Source: Kocuria coralli
Lineage (GTDB): Bacteria; Actinomycetota; Actinomycetes; Actinomycetales; Micrococcaceae
Reading direction: 5' to 3'
Assembly (NCBI RefSeq): GCF_008831305.1
Contig: NZ_ML708621.1
Coordinates: 62,001-126,000, forward strand
Length of the DNA stretch: 64,000 nt
Of this stretch, positions 9,194-17,354 are shown in pieces. The translations under genes were made by a program, and so were the position numbers. Below the pieces are notes generated by a model. It was given only the letters and a program-made list of their open reading frames with translations. It ran no database searches and had not been told where the DNA came from. The stretch's first letter is position 1, and every line of letters begins with the position of its first letter.

Positions 9194-10567
9194 TTACGCG
9201 GCATCTCCCTCGGTGATGATCGTCGCCTCCTGCTCCACGCTCTCATGAGGCCGTCCGATGTGGGCCAGGAAGCGGCCCGCAACGATCAGCGCCACGATGG
9301 ACACGATGAGCGAGGCTGCGCCCAGCCAGTACGGTGCGGGCGCACCGAGTGCCGCCGCGACGGGTCCGGCGACGGCCGGGGCGATCGCGCCGCCGATGAA
9401 GCGGACGGCCGAGTAGGTGGAGGACGCCACGTTGCGCGGCAGATCGGTGGCCTCCATCACGGCCTCCGTCAGCGAGGTGTTCATGACGCCCAGCAGCAGG
9501 CCGCTCACGATCACCACCGTGATCAGGCCGGGCAGGGAGTCGACGAAGACGCCCAGCAGGACCAGGCAGATCGTGAGTCCCGCCAGCATGGTGAAAAGAA
9601 CCGGGCGCAGGCCGAACCGGCGGGTCAGGGCCGGGGCCACGAGCACCGAGGTGATCGCCAGGGCCACGCCCCATCCGAAGAACACCAGGCCCAGCTCATG
9701 GGCGCCGAAAGCCTCCATGCCCGCAGCGGCCGCGGCGTGCTCCATGGGATAGGGGCTGTAGGCCAGCAGTACGAAGAAACCGAAGTTGTAGAAGAACGCG
9801 ACGGCTCCGAGCGAGAGCAGTGCGGGGTTGCCCAGGGCCTTGAACCCGGCCACGATCGAAGGACGCTCGGCGCGCTGGGCGGCCTGTTCCTCGGCCGTCG
9901 GCTTCGGCGTGCGCAGCAGGACGAAGATCGCGACGAAGGCGATGGCCATCAGACCCGCGGTGCCGAAGAACGGCCCGCGCCATGACAGCGACCCGAGGAC
10001 ACCCCCGACGAGGGGGCCGACCGCCATGCCGACACCGAGGGCGGCCTCGTAGAGGACGATCGCCTGGCGTGATCCGCCCGAGGCCGCCGCCACGATCGCG
10101 GCGAGGGCGGTCGAGATGAACAACGCGTTGCCCAAGCCCCACCCTGCGCGGAAGCCGATGATCTCCCCGACGGAGCTGGAGGCGCCGGCCAGCCCGGCGA
10201 AGACCACGATCAGGACGAGGCCCGCCAGGAGGGTCCGCCGGACGCCGAGGCGCCCGGAGACCCAGCTGGTGAAGAACATCGCGATGCCCGTGATGAAGAG
10301 GTAGCTGGTGAACAGCAGCATGGTCTGCGACGAGCTCGCGCCCAGATCATGGCTGATGGCGGGCAGGATCGGATCGACCAGGCCGATGCCCATGAAGGAG
10401 ATCGCGCAGGCGAAGGCGATCGCCCAGACGGCGGTCGGCTGACGCAGGATTGACGACTTGCCCCCAGAAGACTTGTCCTGGGGCGACGGGGTGGAGGCTG
10501 CTTGCCCTGCTGCGCCGGAAACCGGCGTCGAGCCCGTTTCCGGGTGGGATTCCGTGACGGTAGACGT
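9194..10567 (-). CDS. MFS drug/metabolite exporter, apparent ACG start
   Basis: A 12-helix MFS transporter. The first ATG (10393) falls inside transmembrane helix 1 (AIAFACAISFMGIGLVDPIL), so the protein must begin upstream. The frame stays open to a TGA at 10579, and no ATG, GTG or TTG occurs in this stretch. An AGGAG ribosome site at 10577-10573 lies five bases before ACG (10567), which gives a 457-residue protein with a polar tail of about 45 residues (TSTVTESHPETG...) before helix 1. SGRLGVRRT is the conserved loop 2-3 motif. It follows the MarR gene by about 50 bp and is probably regulated by it. Alternatives to an ACG start are a recent loss of ATG or a sequencing error. Confidence 0.8.
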   Translation of the reverse strand, partial: TSTVTESHPETGSTPVSGAAGQAASTPSPQDKSSGGKSSILRQPTAVWAIAFACAISFMGIGLVDPILPAISHDLGASSSQTMLLFTSYLFITGIAMFFTSWVSGRLGVRRTLLAGLVLIVVFAGLAGASSSVGEIIGFRAGWGLGNALFISTALAAIVAAASGGSRQAIVLYEAALGVGMAVGPLVGGVLGSLSWRGPFFGTAGLMAIAFVAIFVLLRTPKPTAEEQAAQRAERPSIVAGFKALGNPALLSLGAVAFFYNFGFFVLLAYSPYPMEHAAAAAGMEAFGAHELGLVFFGWGVALAITSVLVAPALTRRFGLRPVLFTMLAGLTICLVLLGVFVDSLPGLITVVIVSGLLLGVMNTSLTEAVMEATDLPRNVASSTYSAVRFIGGAIAPAVAGPVAAALGAPAPYWLGAASLIVSIVALIVAGRFLAHIGRPHESVEQEATIITEGDAA

Positions 10568-10616
10568 GGTGACTCCTCAGATTGCGTGTGGTCGGGTTGT
10601 GTCTGTCGGGTGCGGA

Positions 10617-11078
10617 TCAGGCGCGCGGATCGTCGATCTGCTCGCTGAGCCGCTGCATGAGTTCGACGGCCCGCGCGAGGGTGGCCCGGTCGAAGTCGGA
10701 AAGCTCGTTGAGGTGCGGCCTCACCCGGTTCGCCGAGACGCGCCGGTACTCGTCGAGGGCGGTGCGCCCCTCCGGCGTGATGCTCACGAGGGATGCACGG
10801 CCGTCCTCCGGGTCGGGGTGCCGCTCGACCCATCCATCGCCCTGCAGGCGATGGACCAGGCCGGTCATGGAGGGCTGTGCGACGCGCTGCTGATGGGCGA
10901 GGGCGCTCACGCGCGCTGCTCCCGAGTGCTCGAGCTCGGCGAGCACCCGCCAGGCGACGAGTGAGTACCCGAGGCCCGAAGCCTGCCCCGCGATCCGCGA
11001 GAACCTTCCGCTGGCGCGAGTCAGATCAAGAGCAAGTGCATCGGTGTCCGATACTTCGTCTTGTTGATCTTGGCTCAT
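10617..11078 (-). CDS. MarR-family regulator
   Basis: About 153 residues from ATG at 11078 (MSQDQQDEV). A GTG at 11096 is possible but falls inside the likely operator. The winged helix-turn-helix reads VSALAHQQRVAQPSMTGLVHRL, followed by the wing DPEDGRASLVSIT, typical of MarR. These proteins repress a neighbouring exporter and release DNA on binding phenolic or drug ligands. The MFS exporter follows in the same direction, matching the usual marR-efflux pair. Confidence 0.9.
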   Translation of the reverse strand: MSQDQQDEVSDTDALALDLTRASGRFSRIAGQASGLGYSLVAWRVLAELEHSGAARVSALAHQQRVAQPSMTGLVHRLQGDGWVERHPDPEDGRASLVSITPEGRTALDEYRRVSANRVRPHLNELSDFDRATLARAVELMQRLSEQIDDPRA

Positions 11079-11095
11079 GACATAGGACTGTACCA

Positions 11096-11125
11096 CTAAT
11101 TACATAATGTAGCTATGTATATTAG
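11096..11125. promoter_or_regulatory. candidate MarR operator
   Basis: An imperfect inverted repeat (CTAAT-T-ACATA against TATGT-AT-ATTAG) in an AT-rich pocket directly upstream of the marR start. Inside it, TACATAATGTA is a perfect smaller palindrome. The position over the promoter suits autorepression of the marR-MFS operon. Confidence 0.55.
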
Positions 11126-11168
11126 CGGAGACCTGTTGAAGTGCTGGGTCCAACCCTTCGACGCCCGC

Positions 11169-11816
11169 TCAGCCGTCCGGCAGCTGCTCGCCACCGCGAT
11201 CGATGCCGAGGGTCGCGATGAGATCCTCGTGGAGCTGGAACCAGACGCGATGGCAGGAGTCGATGTGCGTCTTGTCCACCCAGTCGTACTCCCCGCGCTG
11301 GGCTCGGTTCAGTGCCGCCTCGAAGCGCACGTCGTAGCCGCTGAATCTCTCGAGCACCGCGGTGAGCCGGCCGACCAGAGGTGAGAGTGCTTCACTGAGC
11401 TCGCCGAGCTCCGCCAGGACACGACGGTCCCATATCGGGTCCGTATGGGTATTGGGCGCGAAGGGGGAGTCTGCGGTGGGTCTGATCTGCCAGTCGGTGC
11501 AGGCGCGTACCAGCCGTCCATTGAGGGGCAGGAACTCGCGATAGACCGCCGCGATCCGGCCTTCGGGGTCGGCCGATGTGCGCTCGCGGGCCAGCTCGCG
11601 CTCGTTCTCCGCCCGTCCGGCCTCGGTGAGGGACCATCCCTGCAGGTCGGCGAAGGCCGTGTCCTGGGCCCAGCCGCGTGATCTCGCCTCCTGGAGTGCG
11701 GCCACGGTCTCGTCGTGGGGGATTCCTGCGCGGTCGGCAATGACGGAACTGTCCGCGAAGCCGAGCAGCCGGATGGTGTGGAGGATGCGTGCGCGGTGCC
11801 GTGGATCCTGGTTCAT
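11169..11816 (-). CDS. winged-helix regulator-like protein
   Basis: A 215-residue protein whose start overlaps the stop of the preceding regulator-like gene (ATGA). The N-terminal ~75 residues look like a winged helix: ILHTIRLLGFADSSVIADRAG, then a second helix and a wing ending in GWSLTEAGRAENE. The remaining ~140 residues are helical, rich in Trp/Arg/Glu, and not assigned to a family. It forms a two-gene unit divergent from the PEP-utilising phosphotransferase and probably controls it. The function is inferred from layout. Confidence 0.65.
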   Translation of the reverse strand: MNQDPRHRARILHTIRLLGFADSSVIADRAGIPHDETVAALQEARSRGWAQDTAFADLQGWSLTEAGRAENERELARERTSADPEGRIAAVYREFLPLNGRLVRACTDWQIRPTADSPFAPNTHTDPIWDRRVLAELGELSEALSPLVGRLTAVLERFSGYDVRFEAALNRAQRGEYDWVDKTHIDSCHRVWFQLHEDLIATLGIDRGGEQLPDG

Positions 11817-12232
11817 GATCTCCCGTCCTGTCGAGCGTTCAGCCGTGTGTAGTGCTGCTGGCAGGCCTGAGGCGAGCGGAAGCCGGTCGCCTCGGCGATC
11901 TGCGCCCAGGTGAGTCCGGCGGTCCTCGCCGTGAAGAGCAGTCCGGTCTCCATGCCCTCGATCTCCTCCCGAGCCGCGGGGAGCAGCGAGAGCGCGCTCA
12001 GCAGATCCTCCGGTGCCAGCTCTGCGGATCGCCACAGCGCGAACTGGGTCAGGTCGGTGGTTGTGGGTGGTGCGGGTTCCGGCCGCCAGGGGCGCCGGGG
12101 GAGCTCGCCGGCGCCGAGGGAGAGGAGCCGGTCCCGTGCTGTTCGTTCTCGTTGCGCCTGATCGTGCTCCCCGTCTTGTGCTGCCGGGGGCGCCGATGGA
12201 TGGCCGGGTGGGCGATCGTGCTTGCGTTCCAT
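11813..12232 (-). CDS. small helix-turn-helix protein
   Basis: About 139 residues from ATG at 12232 (MERKHDRPPG, preceded by AGGGTGAT). A longer TTG start at 12250 would run into the palindrome region. The N-terminal third is low-complexity and polar. The C-terminal LTWAQIAEATGFRSPQACQQ is a sigma-region-4-like helix-turn-helix. It is coupled to the next gene by a 4-bp overlap. Probably a DNA-binding partner or regulator of the divergent phosphotransferase gene. Confidence 0.6.
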   Translation of the reverse strand: MERKHDRPPGHPSAPPAAQDGEHDQAQRERTARDRLLSLGAGELPRRPWRPEPAPPTTTDLTQFALWRSAELAPEDLLSALSLLPAAREEIEGMETGLLFTARTAGLTWAQIAEATGFRSPQACQQHYTRLNARQDGRS

Positions 12233-12265
12233 GAGGATCACCCTGCACAATCAACATAATATTGT

Positions 12266-12278
12266 CAACAAATTGTTG
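12266..12278. promoter_or_regulatory. palindromic operator in the divergent promoter
   Basis: The perfect palindrome CAACAAATTGTTG lies in the short AT-rich gap between the divergent regulator pair and the phosphotransferase gene, 11 bases before the latter's start. The upstream CATAAT is a possible -10. A natural binding site for one of the two divergent regulators. Confidence 0.5.
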
Positions 12279-12289
12279 AAGGAGGGCTG

Positions 12290-13504
12290 ATGATTCTGAC
12301 GCTCCAGGAGGCGGCAGCCGGAACCTGCGGGGGCAAGGCCGCGGTGCTCGCAGCCCTGCTGCGGGAGGGACTACCGGTCCCCGACGGGTTCGTGGTGCCC
12401 TTCGCGGCGCACCGCTCGGCATCCGCCGACCCCCAGGCGCCGTTGCCGCGGAGGCTACGGGACCAGGTGGCCGCAGCACTCCGCCGCCTGGGGGATTCTC
12501 CGGTCGCCGTGCGGTCCTCGGCCGCGAACGAGGACACCGCGGGCGCCTCGGCGGCGGGACAATACGAGAGCTCCCTTGCCGTCGAAGGGGTTGAGGGCGT
12601 CCTCGAGGCCATCGGCGATTGCTGGGCCTCCGCCTCCTCGGAGCGAGTGGCGGCCTACCGCAGCCATGCGGGCGTTCACGAGGCGGGTACGGGATCGGAG
12701 ATGGCGGTCCTCGTCCAGCGCCATATCGATGCCGAGGCAGCCGGGGTGATGTTCACGCCTTCCCTGCCGGGGGAGCCCACCAGGATCGAGGCGAGCTGGG
12801 GGCTGGGGATCGCCGTCGTGAGTGGGACGGTCAGCCCGGACGCGTACGAGGTCGGAACGGACGAGGCTGTTGGGCGGGTGCTCGGGCACAAGGCCATGCG
12901 CGTCGACCGGGACCGGAACTCGCCCGGCGTGATCACTCATGATGTGCCACAGCGGCTCCGGGAGGAACCTGCGCTGGCGGATGCCGACGTTGTCCATCTC
13001 GCCTCTCTCGGTGCTCGCGTGGCGGGGCTCCTCGGCGGGGCTCAGGACATCGAGTGGGCGGTCGCTGACGGCAGGACATGGTTGCTTCAGGCGCGGCCGG
13101 TGACAGCGCCGCTGCCGACGGGCCCGTCCCGGGGTTCTCTGCCAGGCGATGCGCCCGCGTCAGGCGGTACACCATCGTCGGGCGGTACGACCCTGCACGG
13201 GGTCCCCAGCGCTCAGGGGACGGCGACCGGGACAGCCTGCGTGATCCGCAGCCCGTCCGAATTCGGGCGCGTCCGGAAAGGGAGCATCGTGATCTGTCCC
13301 TATACCGACCCGGCCTGGACGCCCCTCTTCACGGTGGCCGGCGGCATCGTCACGGAGGTGGGAGGGGCCCTGTCCCATGCGGCGATCGTCGCCCGCGAAT
13401 ACGGCCTCCCCGCCATCACTGGTCTCCCGCGTGCCACCGAACGCATTCCGGACGGTGCTCGCCTCACCATCGACGGCGCTGCCGGGACCATCACGATCCG
13501 CTGA
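12290..13504 (+). CDS. short PEP/pyruvate-binding phosphotransferase (mini Rph/PpsA-like)
   Basis: A 404-residue protein with two parts of the PEP-utilising enzyme family. An ATP-grasp nucleotide-binding domain covers about residues 8-275 (GGKAAVLAALLREGLPVPDG opening, AVRSSAANEDT, QDIEWAVADG...LLQARPV). A swivelling phosphohistidine domain covers about 305-404, with catalytic His in GGALSHAAIVAREYGLPA. Rifampin phosphotransferase and PEP synthase are about 800 residues or more; the antibiotic-binding or PEP-barrel part between or after these domains is absent. It could phosphorylate a partner protein or a small molecule bound elsewhere. An AAGGAGGG ribosome site precedes the ATG. The two divergent helix-turn-helix genes likely regulate it. 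Confidence 0.82.
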   Translation: MILTLQEAAAGTCGGKAAVLAALLREGLPVPDGFVVPFAAHRSASADPQAPLPRRLRDQVAAALRRLGDSPVAVRSSAANEDTAGASAAGQYESSLAVEGVEGVLEAIGDCWASASSERVAAYRSHAGVHEAGTGSEMAVLVQRHIDAEAAGVMFTPSLPGEPTRIEASWGLGIAVVSGTVSPDAYEVGTDEAVGRVLGHKAMRVDRDRNSPGVITHDVPQRLREEPALADADVVHLASLGARVAGLLGGAQDIEWAVADGRTWLLQARPVTAPLPTGPSRGSLPGDAPASGGTPSSGGTTLHGVPSAQGTATGTACVIRSPSEFGRVRKGSIVICPYTDPAWTPLFTVAGGIVTEVGGALSHAAIVAREYGLPAITGLPRATERIPDGARLTIDGAAGTITIR

Positions 13505-13592
13505 GGGCCTGACCGGATCACCTCCAGCAACCCCTAACCGACCGGAAGGAGGCCGGGCACTGTGTCGGCAGACGCCGTCGTCCGGAACCCCA

Positions 13593-14195
13593 ATGTCCAC
13601 AAGATTCCTCTACGTCGCCAGGCACGGCGCCGCCGATGTCTTCGGAGAGCTCACCGAAACCGGTCGCGAGCAGGGCAGGCTGCTCGGCCGGCGCCTTGCG
13701 CATCTGCCCATCACCGCCGTGTGGCACTCGCCATTGCCCCGGGCGGTCGCAACCGCTCAGGAGGTCGGCGGTCTGCTCGGGCGGAACGTCCGGGTGGAGG
13801 AGGCTCCGGAGCTGATCGACAACGTGCCCTACGTCCCCGCGCCCGAAGAGATCCCGCCCTCCTGGACGCCGTTCTTCGACGGCTACGACGCCGAGGAGGC
13901 GGCGGAAGGCCATCGCATCGCTCGAAGCCTGATCGCCCGATTCGCCGCCGCGCCGGACGCTGGGGAGGACGTCCACGAGGTGCTCATCACGCACGCCTAT
14001 CCCATCGCCTGGCTCGTGCGCGATGCCTTCAAGGCACCGCTCGCGCAGTGGCTCGGCCTCAACAGCGCCAACACCGCACTCACCGTGCTCGAATACCGAC
14101 CGGGGCTCCCGCCCACCGTGGTCATGTTCAACGAGATGAGCCATCTCGGCCCCGAACTGCGCTGGACGGGATTCCCCGCTGCGGAGCGGGCCTGA
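13593..14195 (+). CDS. histidine phosphatase family protein
   Basis: A 200-residue phosphoglycerate-mutase-like phosphatase. The phosphohistidine motif is VARHGAAD near residue 8 and the second catalytic His is in LITHAYPIAW. The chosen ATG places RHG at the usual N-terminal distance. An AAGGAGG lies about 40 bases upstream, too far for this start, and is followed by a GTG in another frame with no plausible protein. It is 88 bases after the phosphotransferase gene and could share its transcript. The substrate is unknown. Confidence 0.85.
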   Translation: MSTRFLYVARHGAADVFGELTETGREQGRLLGRRLAHLPITAVWHSPLPRAVATAQEVGGLLGRNVRVEEAPELIDNVPYVPAPEEIPPSWTPFFDGYDAEEAAEGHRIARSLIARFAAAPDAGEDVHEVLITHAYPIAWLVRDAFKAPLAQWLGLNSANTALTVLEYRPGLPPTVVMFNEMSHLGPELRWTGFPAAERA

Positions 14196-14254
14196 AGGCC
14201 CTGCCCATCCCGGTCCCATGTGTCGACGGTCAGTGGAACGTATGAGGCAGCGCC

Positions 14255-14728
14255 TCAGAGCTCCCGGAGATAGCAGAGCATGCGGTAGTCCTCGCCCGGC
14301 TGGATGTTGGTGAAGCCGTATCGTTCGTAGAAACGGCGGGTGTCCTTGTCCACTTCGTCGACGTTGATATGCATCTCGATCGCTCCTCGGGCCACGACCT
14401 CGTCGACGGCGCGGCGAAGGAGCTCGGAGCCGATTCCTCGGCCGCGGAGCCCGGGCCGCACGTAGAGCTCCTCGAGCTGGGCCAGCGGGCCGTCGCCGTA
14501 GGGAGTGGGACGCAGCGTGAGATAGCCGAATCCCACCGCGGAGTCGAGTTCGGCCAGCACCACCAGCACGTCCTGGCGGGCGAGGAGGGTCTCGAAACGG
14601 ATGGCGAGCTCCCCGGCGGCCGGGGTGGGGCTGCCGAACTCCCGGTTGAAGTCGGAGAGCATGGTGCCGACGACCGCCGCGTCTGCCGGCTTGGCGACCC
14701 TGAGGCGGGGCCCGTCCCGCGTGTCCAT
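14255..14728 (-). CDS. GNAT family N-acetyltransferase
   Basis: A 157-residue acetyl-CoA-dependent transferase. The acetyl-CoA P-loop motif is visible as VRPGLRGRGIGSELL, preceded by the LEELYV strand. The start at 14728 follows AGGA with eight bases spacing; an ATG three codons upstream has none. The ending RRFYERYGF matches the conserved C-terminal region. Substrate unknown. Confidence 0.88.
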   Translation of the reverse strand: MDTRDGPRLRVAKPADAAVVGTMLSDFNREFGSPTPAAGELAIRFETLLARQDVLVVLAELDSAVGFGYLTLRPTPYGDGPLAQLEELYVRPGLRGRGIGSELLRRAVDEVVARGAIEMHINVDEVDKDTRRFYERYGFTNIQPGEDYRMLCYLREL

Positions 14729-14777
14729 GGCGATCATCCTGCCACGACGGCCGGCCGCTGGCTGCCGATGGCGGGGC

Positions 14778-15584
14778 CTAGCCGTTCTCCGGTTTGCGGG
14801 CGACCAGTGCCACCCCGCGCAAGGTGTCCCTGTGCGTGCGGAAGAGGGAGCGCATGGACAGCACCCGGCGGCGGGCATCGGAGTCGCGCAGCACATTGCG
14901 AAGGATGCGCAACGTGCCGCGGACTCCTTCGTCGGCGAGGTTGCGGCGCATCTGCAGCAGCGCCATGGGCGCGGTGCCGGTCCACTCCACCACCAGGCCC
15001 TGTCCTTCGAGAAGCTCTCGCCATTCCGCGACGGTCAGGGGACGCGCATTGACCTTGATCGCCCGGGCGAGGTCCTTGCGGAGCTCCGTCTTGAACCCCG
15101 CATCGAGGGTGTCGGGATACAGCCCGAGCTCATGGATCGCATACCGACCTCCGGGGCGTAGCAGGCGCGCGGCCTCGGCGATGATCACCTGCTTGCCGGC
15201 CTCCGACTGCATCGTCAGCATCGCCTCACCGATCACGAGGTCGGCCGAGGCACCCGTCAGCCCCGTCTGCGCGGCATCGGCGTGCACCACCCTGCCCCGT
15301 GCTCCGATCGCCTTCTCGGTCAGCCGCGCGGCGTCGGCGTCCTTCGCCACCCCCACGTAGGTCCGGGGGCCGATGGCCAGCAGCTCCGTGGCGGTCCGGC
15401 CCAGTCCCGGTGCCAGCTCGACCACGTCGGCGTCCGCGACGCCGGCGTGGGAGAGCAGCTCCCGGTTGAGGCCGAGCCCTCCAGGACGGAGCACCCGCTT
15501 GCCCAGGCGTGCCAGCAGCCAGTGCCCCGGCACGTCGGCCGTGCGGCGCTCGGCGAACGGCACCCGATCGTCGTCGTGGTTCAT
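14778..15584 (-). CDS. class I SAM-dependent methyltransferase
   Basis: A 268-residue Rossmann-fold methyltransferase with motif I VVELAPGLGRTA, followed by the acidic and post-I strands (TYVGVAKDADAA, VVHADAA) and LLRPGGRYAIHELG. It overlaps the upstream cupin gene by 4 bp (ATGA), so both are translated together. The coupled cupin and the SufR-like regulator and membrane protein in the same direction suggest one stress- or metal-responsive unit. The acceptor is unknown. Confidence 0.88.
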   Translation of the reverse strand: MNHDDDRVPFAERRTADVPGHWLLARLGKRVLRPGGLGLNRELLSHAGVADADVVELAPGLGRTATELLAIGPRTYVGVAKDADAARLTEKAIGARGRVVHADAAQTGLTGASADLVIGEAMLTMQSEAGKQVIIAEAARLLRPGGRYAIHELGLYPDTLDAGFKTELRKDLARAIKVNARPLTVAEWRELLEGQGLVVEWTGTAPMALLQMRRNLADEGVRGTLRILRNVLRDSDARRRVLSMRSLFRTHRDTLRGVALVARKPENG

Positions 15585-15955
15585 GACCGCGCTCCTTGCT
15601 GTGAACGGGCGTCGCGCCGGATGCTGAGAAGGAACACGCTGTCCTCGACCGCCACCACGGAATGCCTTTCGGACGGGATCGCGATCAGATCCCCGGTTCC
15701 GAGCTCCCAGTCCTGCTCCTGCCCGATGAGCCTGATCTTCCCGGTCAGGACCTGCAAGGTGGCCTCCGGGGGGCTGTCGTGCTCGGCCAGCTCGGCTCCG
15801 GCCAGGAGCGCCAGTGCCGTCTGCCTAAGCAAGGCGCCGCCGTGGTAGACGGTGTGCGCTGCGCGGCGCGCTGTGGCCGAGTGCGCCTCGGTGAGCAGCT
15901 CGTGCTGCATCGCGATGAGGTTGACCGGTTGCAATCCTGATATCTGCTCGGACAT
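15581..15955 (-). CDS. cupin domain protein
   Basis: A 124-residue single-domain cupin. The cupin-1 region is read in LAEHDSPPEATLQVLTGKIRL and cupin-2 in GDLIAIPSERHSVVAVED, giving a His-Glu-His set able to bind a metal. The strong AGAAGGAGG ribosome site just upstream fixes the start at 15955. Coupled to the methyltransferase by a 4-bp overlap. The role may be sensing or a small-molecule reaction; not resolved. Confidence 0.82.
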   Translation of the reverse strand: MSEQISGLQPVNLIAMQHELLTEAHSATARRAAHTVYHGGALLRQTALALLAGAELAEHDSPPEATLQVLTGKIRLIGQEQDWELGTGDLIAIPSERHSVVAVEDSVFLLSIRRDARSQQGARS

Positions 15956-15981
15956 GGGTCCTCCTTCTTCCTGCTGATTTG

Positions 15982-16437
15982 CTAATGGACCGCCTGGGCT
16001 GCCCCGGCCACCAGCAACGCGCCGAGGAGCAGGCAGACCGCTTTGACGACTTCGAACCCGACGTAGACCCAATGCGCATGCGAGCGCCGCTCAGCCGTCC
16101 CGCCCGCGAGCACGCGCGCCGAACGCCGTCGTAGCGAGGGCCGGACCACCAGCAACTGCACCGCTAGAAGCACGACGGCGGCCACCAGGAGCCAGGCTCC
16201 GGCGGGTACGGACCCCTGGGACCAGGGCCGGCCTATCAGCAGGCCGAAGGCCACGACGAGCGCGAGGAGGATCTCGGCCGTATTCAGCGCGGCGAAGACG
16301 ATCCGGCCGATGCCGAGCCCGATCTGGGTGGTGACCCCTGGGGCGCGGAACTTCAACGGTGCCTCCACGAAGGAGATCGCCAGCACCATGCCGAACCAGA
16401 CGAACGCCGCTGCGGCCGCGGCCATCGGACCGGTCAT
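15982..16437 (-). CDS. small four-helix membrane protein
   Basis: A 151-residue protein with four predicted membrane helices (about residues 3-23, 45-70, 80-98 and 125-148) and a conserved-looking amphipathic loop VEAPLKFRAPGVTTQIGLG after helix 1. Its start overlaps the stop of the regulator gene by 4 bp, so it is the regulator's immediate target or partner. I do not recognise a family with a known activity. Confidence 0.7.
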   Translation of the reverse strand: MTGPMAAAAAAFVWFGMVLAISFVEAPLKFRAPGVTTQIGLGIGRIVFAALNTAEILLALVVAFGLLIGRPWSQGSVPAGAWLLVAAVVLLAVQLLVVRPSLRRRSARVLAGGTAERRSHAHWVYVGFEVVKAVCLLLGALLVAGAAQAVH

Positions 16438-17093
16438 CTGGCATCGCCCCGGGACAGCCGGGCGCGGCAGATGGTGGGGGTGACGAACGGCTCCAGGGCG
16501 GCGAGATCCACCGGGGCGTTCCAGCCCGCGAGGGCGCCGCGCATCAAGCCGGCGTGCATGTCGCAGATCAGCCCGCCGTGTTCGGCGACGGTCTCCCGGA
16601 AGGGGCAGTTCAGCAGCTCCACGGTGGTGGTGTCGGCGCGGCGGGGAGCGAATCCGAGGTCGTCCAGCAGCCCCACCAGCTTGCGGACCGGCTCATCGCC
16701 GTCGCCATCGTCACTGTCGTCTCCATTGCCACCGGTAGTCTCCCGGTCGGCGTGCTCGAGCCCCCAGGCGTAGCCGGCCTCCGTCGCACGGGCGCGGCCG
16801 TGTTCGTCGGCGGCGAGCTGGGAGGCGAAGATCCCTGCCAGGAACTCGTACCGGCGTTCACCGGGTCCGGCGACGGCGCGGTAGAGCACCGGAGGGCGAC
16901 CTCGCCCCGCGGGCGCCGGGGCGACTCGCTCGATCGCCCCGGCGTCCTCGAGCGCGTCGAGGTGGAACCGGACGGTGTTCGGATGAACGGACAGCCGCCG
17001 GGCCAGCTCGGTCGCCCCCGTGGGGCCCTCGGCCGCACGAATGGCCCGGAGCACCCGTTGCTGCCGCCTGGTGATCGATTCCGTCTCCGTCAT
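16434..17093 (-). CDS. SufR-like helix-turn-helix regulator with C-terminal cysteines
   Basis: A 219-residue regulator. The N-terminal winged helix is ATELARRLSVHPNTVRFHLD followed by the wing RGRPPVLYRA (DeoR/ArsR-like). The C-terminal half carries three cysteines in a SufR-like arrangement: NCPF near 166, ICDMH near 178 and TICRARL near 211. In SufR such residues hold a 2Fe-2S cluster. A Gly/Asp-rich insert (TTGGNGDDSDDGDGDE) sits mid-protein. It heads a unit with the membrane protein, cupin and methyltransferase. Iron-sulphur sensing is an inference from cysteine spacing; no suf genes are in the window. Confidence 0.82.
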   Translation of the reverse strand: MTETESITRRQQRVLRAIRAAEGPTGATELARRLSVHPNTVRFHLDALEDAGAIERVAPAPAGRGRPPVLYRAVAGPGERRYEFLAGIFASQLAADEHGRARATEAGYAWGLEHADRETTGGNGDDSDDGDGDEPVRKLVGLLDDLGFAPRRADTTTVELLNCPFRETVAEHGGLICDMHAGLMRGALAGWNAPVDLAALEPFVTPTICRARLSRGDAR

Positions 17094-17106
17094 GCCTTTA
17101 TTTTAT

Positions 17107-17120
17107 CCAATGAGTATTGG
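17107..17120. promoter_or_regulatory. palindrome at the SufR-like regulator promoter
   Basis: CCAAT-N4-ATTGG, a perfect 5-bp-arm inverted repeat 13 bases before the regulator's start codon, within an A/T run that supplies a likely -10 (GATAAAAT on the minus strand). Probably an autoregulatory site. Confidence 0.5.
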
Positions 17121-17164
17121 AAAAAATAATGAGTTGGCAACCCGCTGGCTTATAGCGGCCGAGC

Positions 17165-17241
17165 GGTCGATCTGACCGGCCGTGAGCTGTGACGGGCGAT
17201 CGGGTCGACCACTCGCCGGAGTGGGGCGATCAGATCGACCA
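17165..17241. repeat. three copies of a GATCGACC-type motif
   Basis: Copies at 17196-17211 and 17226-17241 are direct repeats (GCGATC-N3-TCGACCA), exactly 30 bp apart. A third, inverted copy lies at 17165-17179 (GGTCGATCTGACCGG) and matches the last copy at 13 of 14 bases. They fill the gap between the SufR-like gene and the divergent arsR gene. A cooperative operator array is likely; which regulator binds is unknown. Confidence 0.5.
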
Positions 17242-17321
17242 GTCGGCCCGGGCGGATGAGGGTGCGGGTGGTGGACGCGGGTGGGGTGGGCCTTGCCGAC
17301 GACGCCTCGCACAGCTATTGT

Positions 17322-17354
17322 GTAAGCAATTACTTACGGTAAGGATTTACTTAC
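17322..17354. promoter_or_regulatory. tandem ArsR-type operator
   Basis: Two GTAAG-N6-CTTAC inverted repeats (17322-17337 and 17339-17354) lie back to back and end at the base before the arsR start codon. AAGGA inside the second repeat is the likely ribosome site. Occupation would block both transcription and translation start, a usual arrangement for ArsR autorepression. Confidence 0.7.

Noticed and set aside
13562-14245. GTG-started frame after a strong AAGGAGG at 13541
   Set aside because: Arg-rich shadow in another frame; the phosphatase frame carries the RHG motif.
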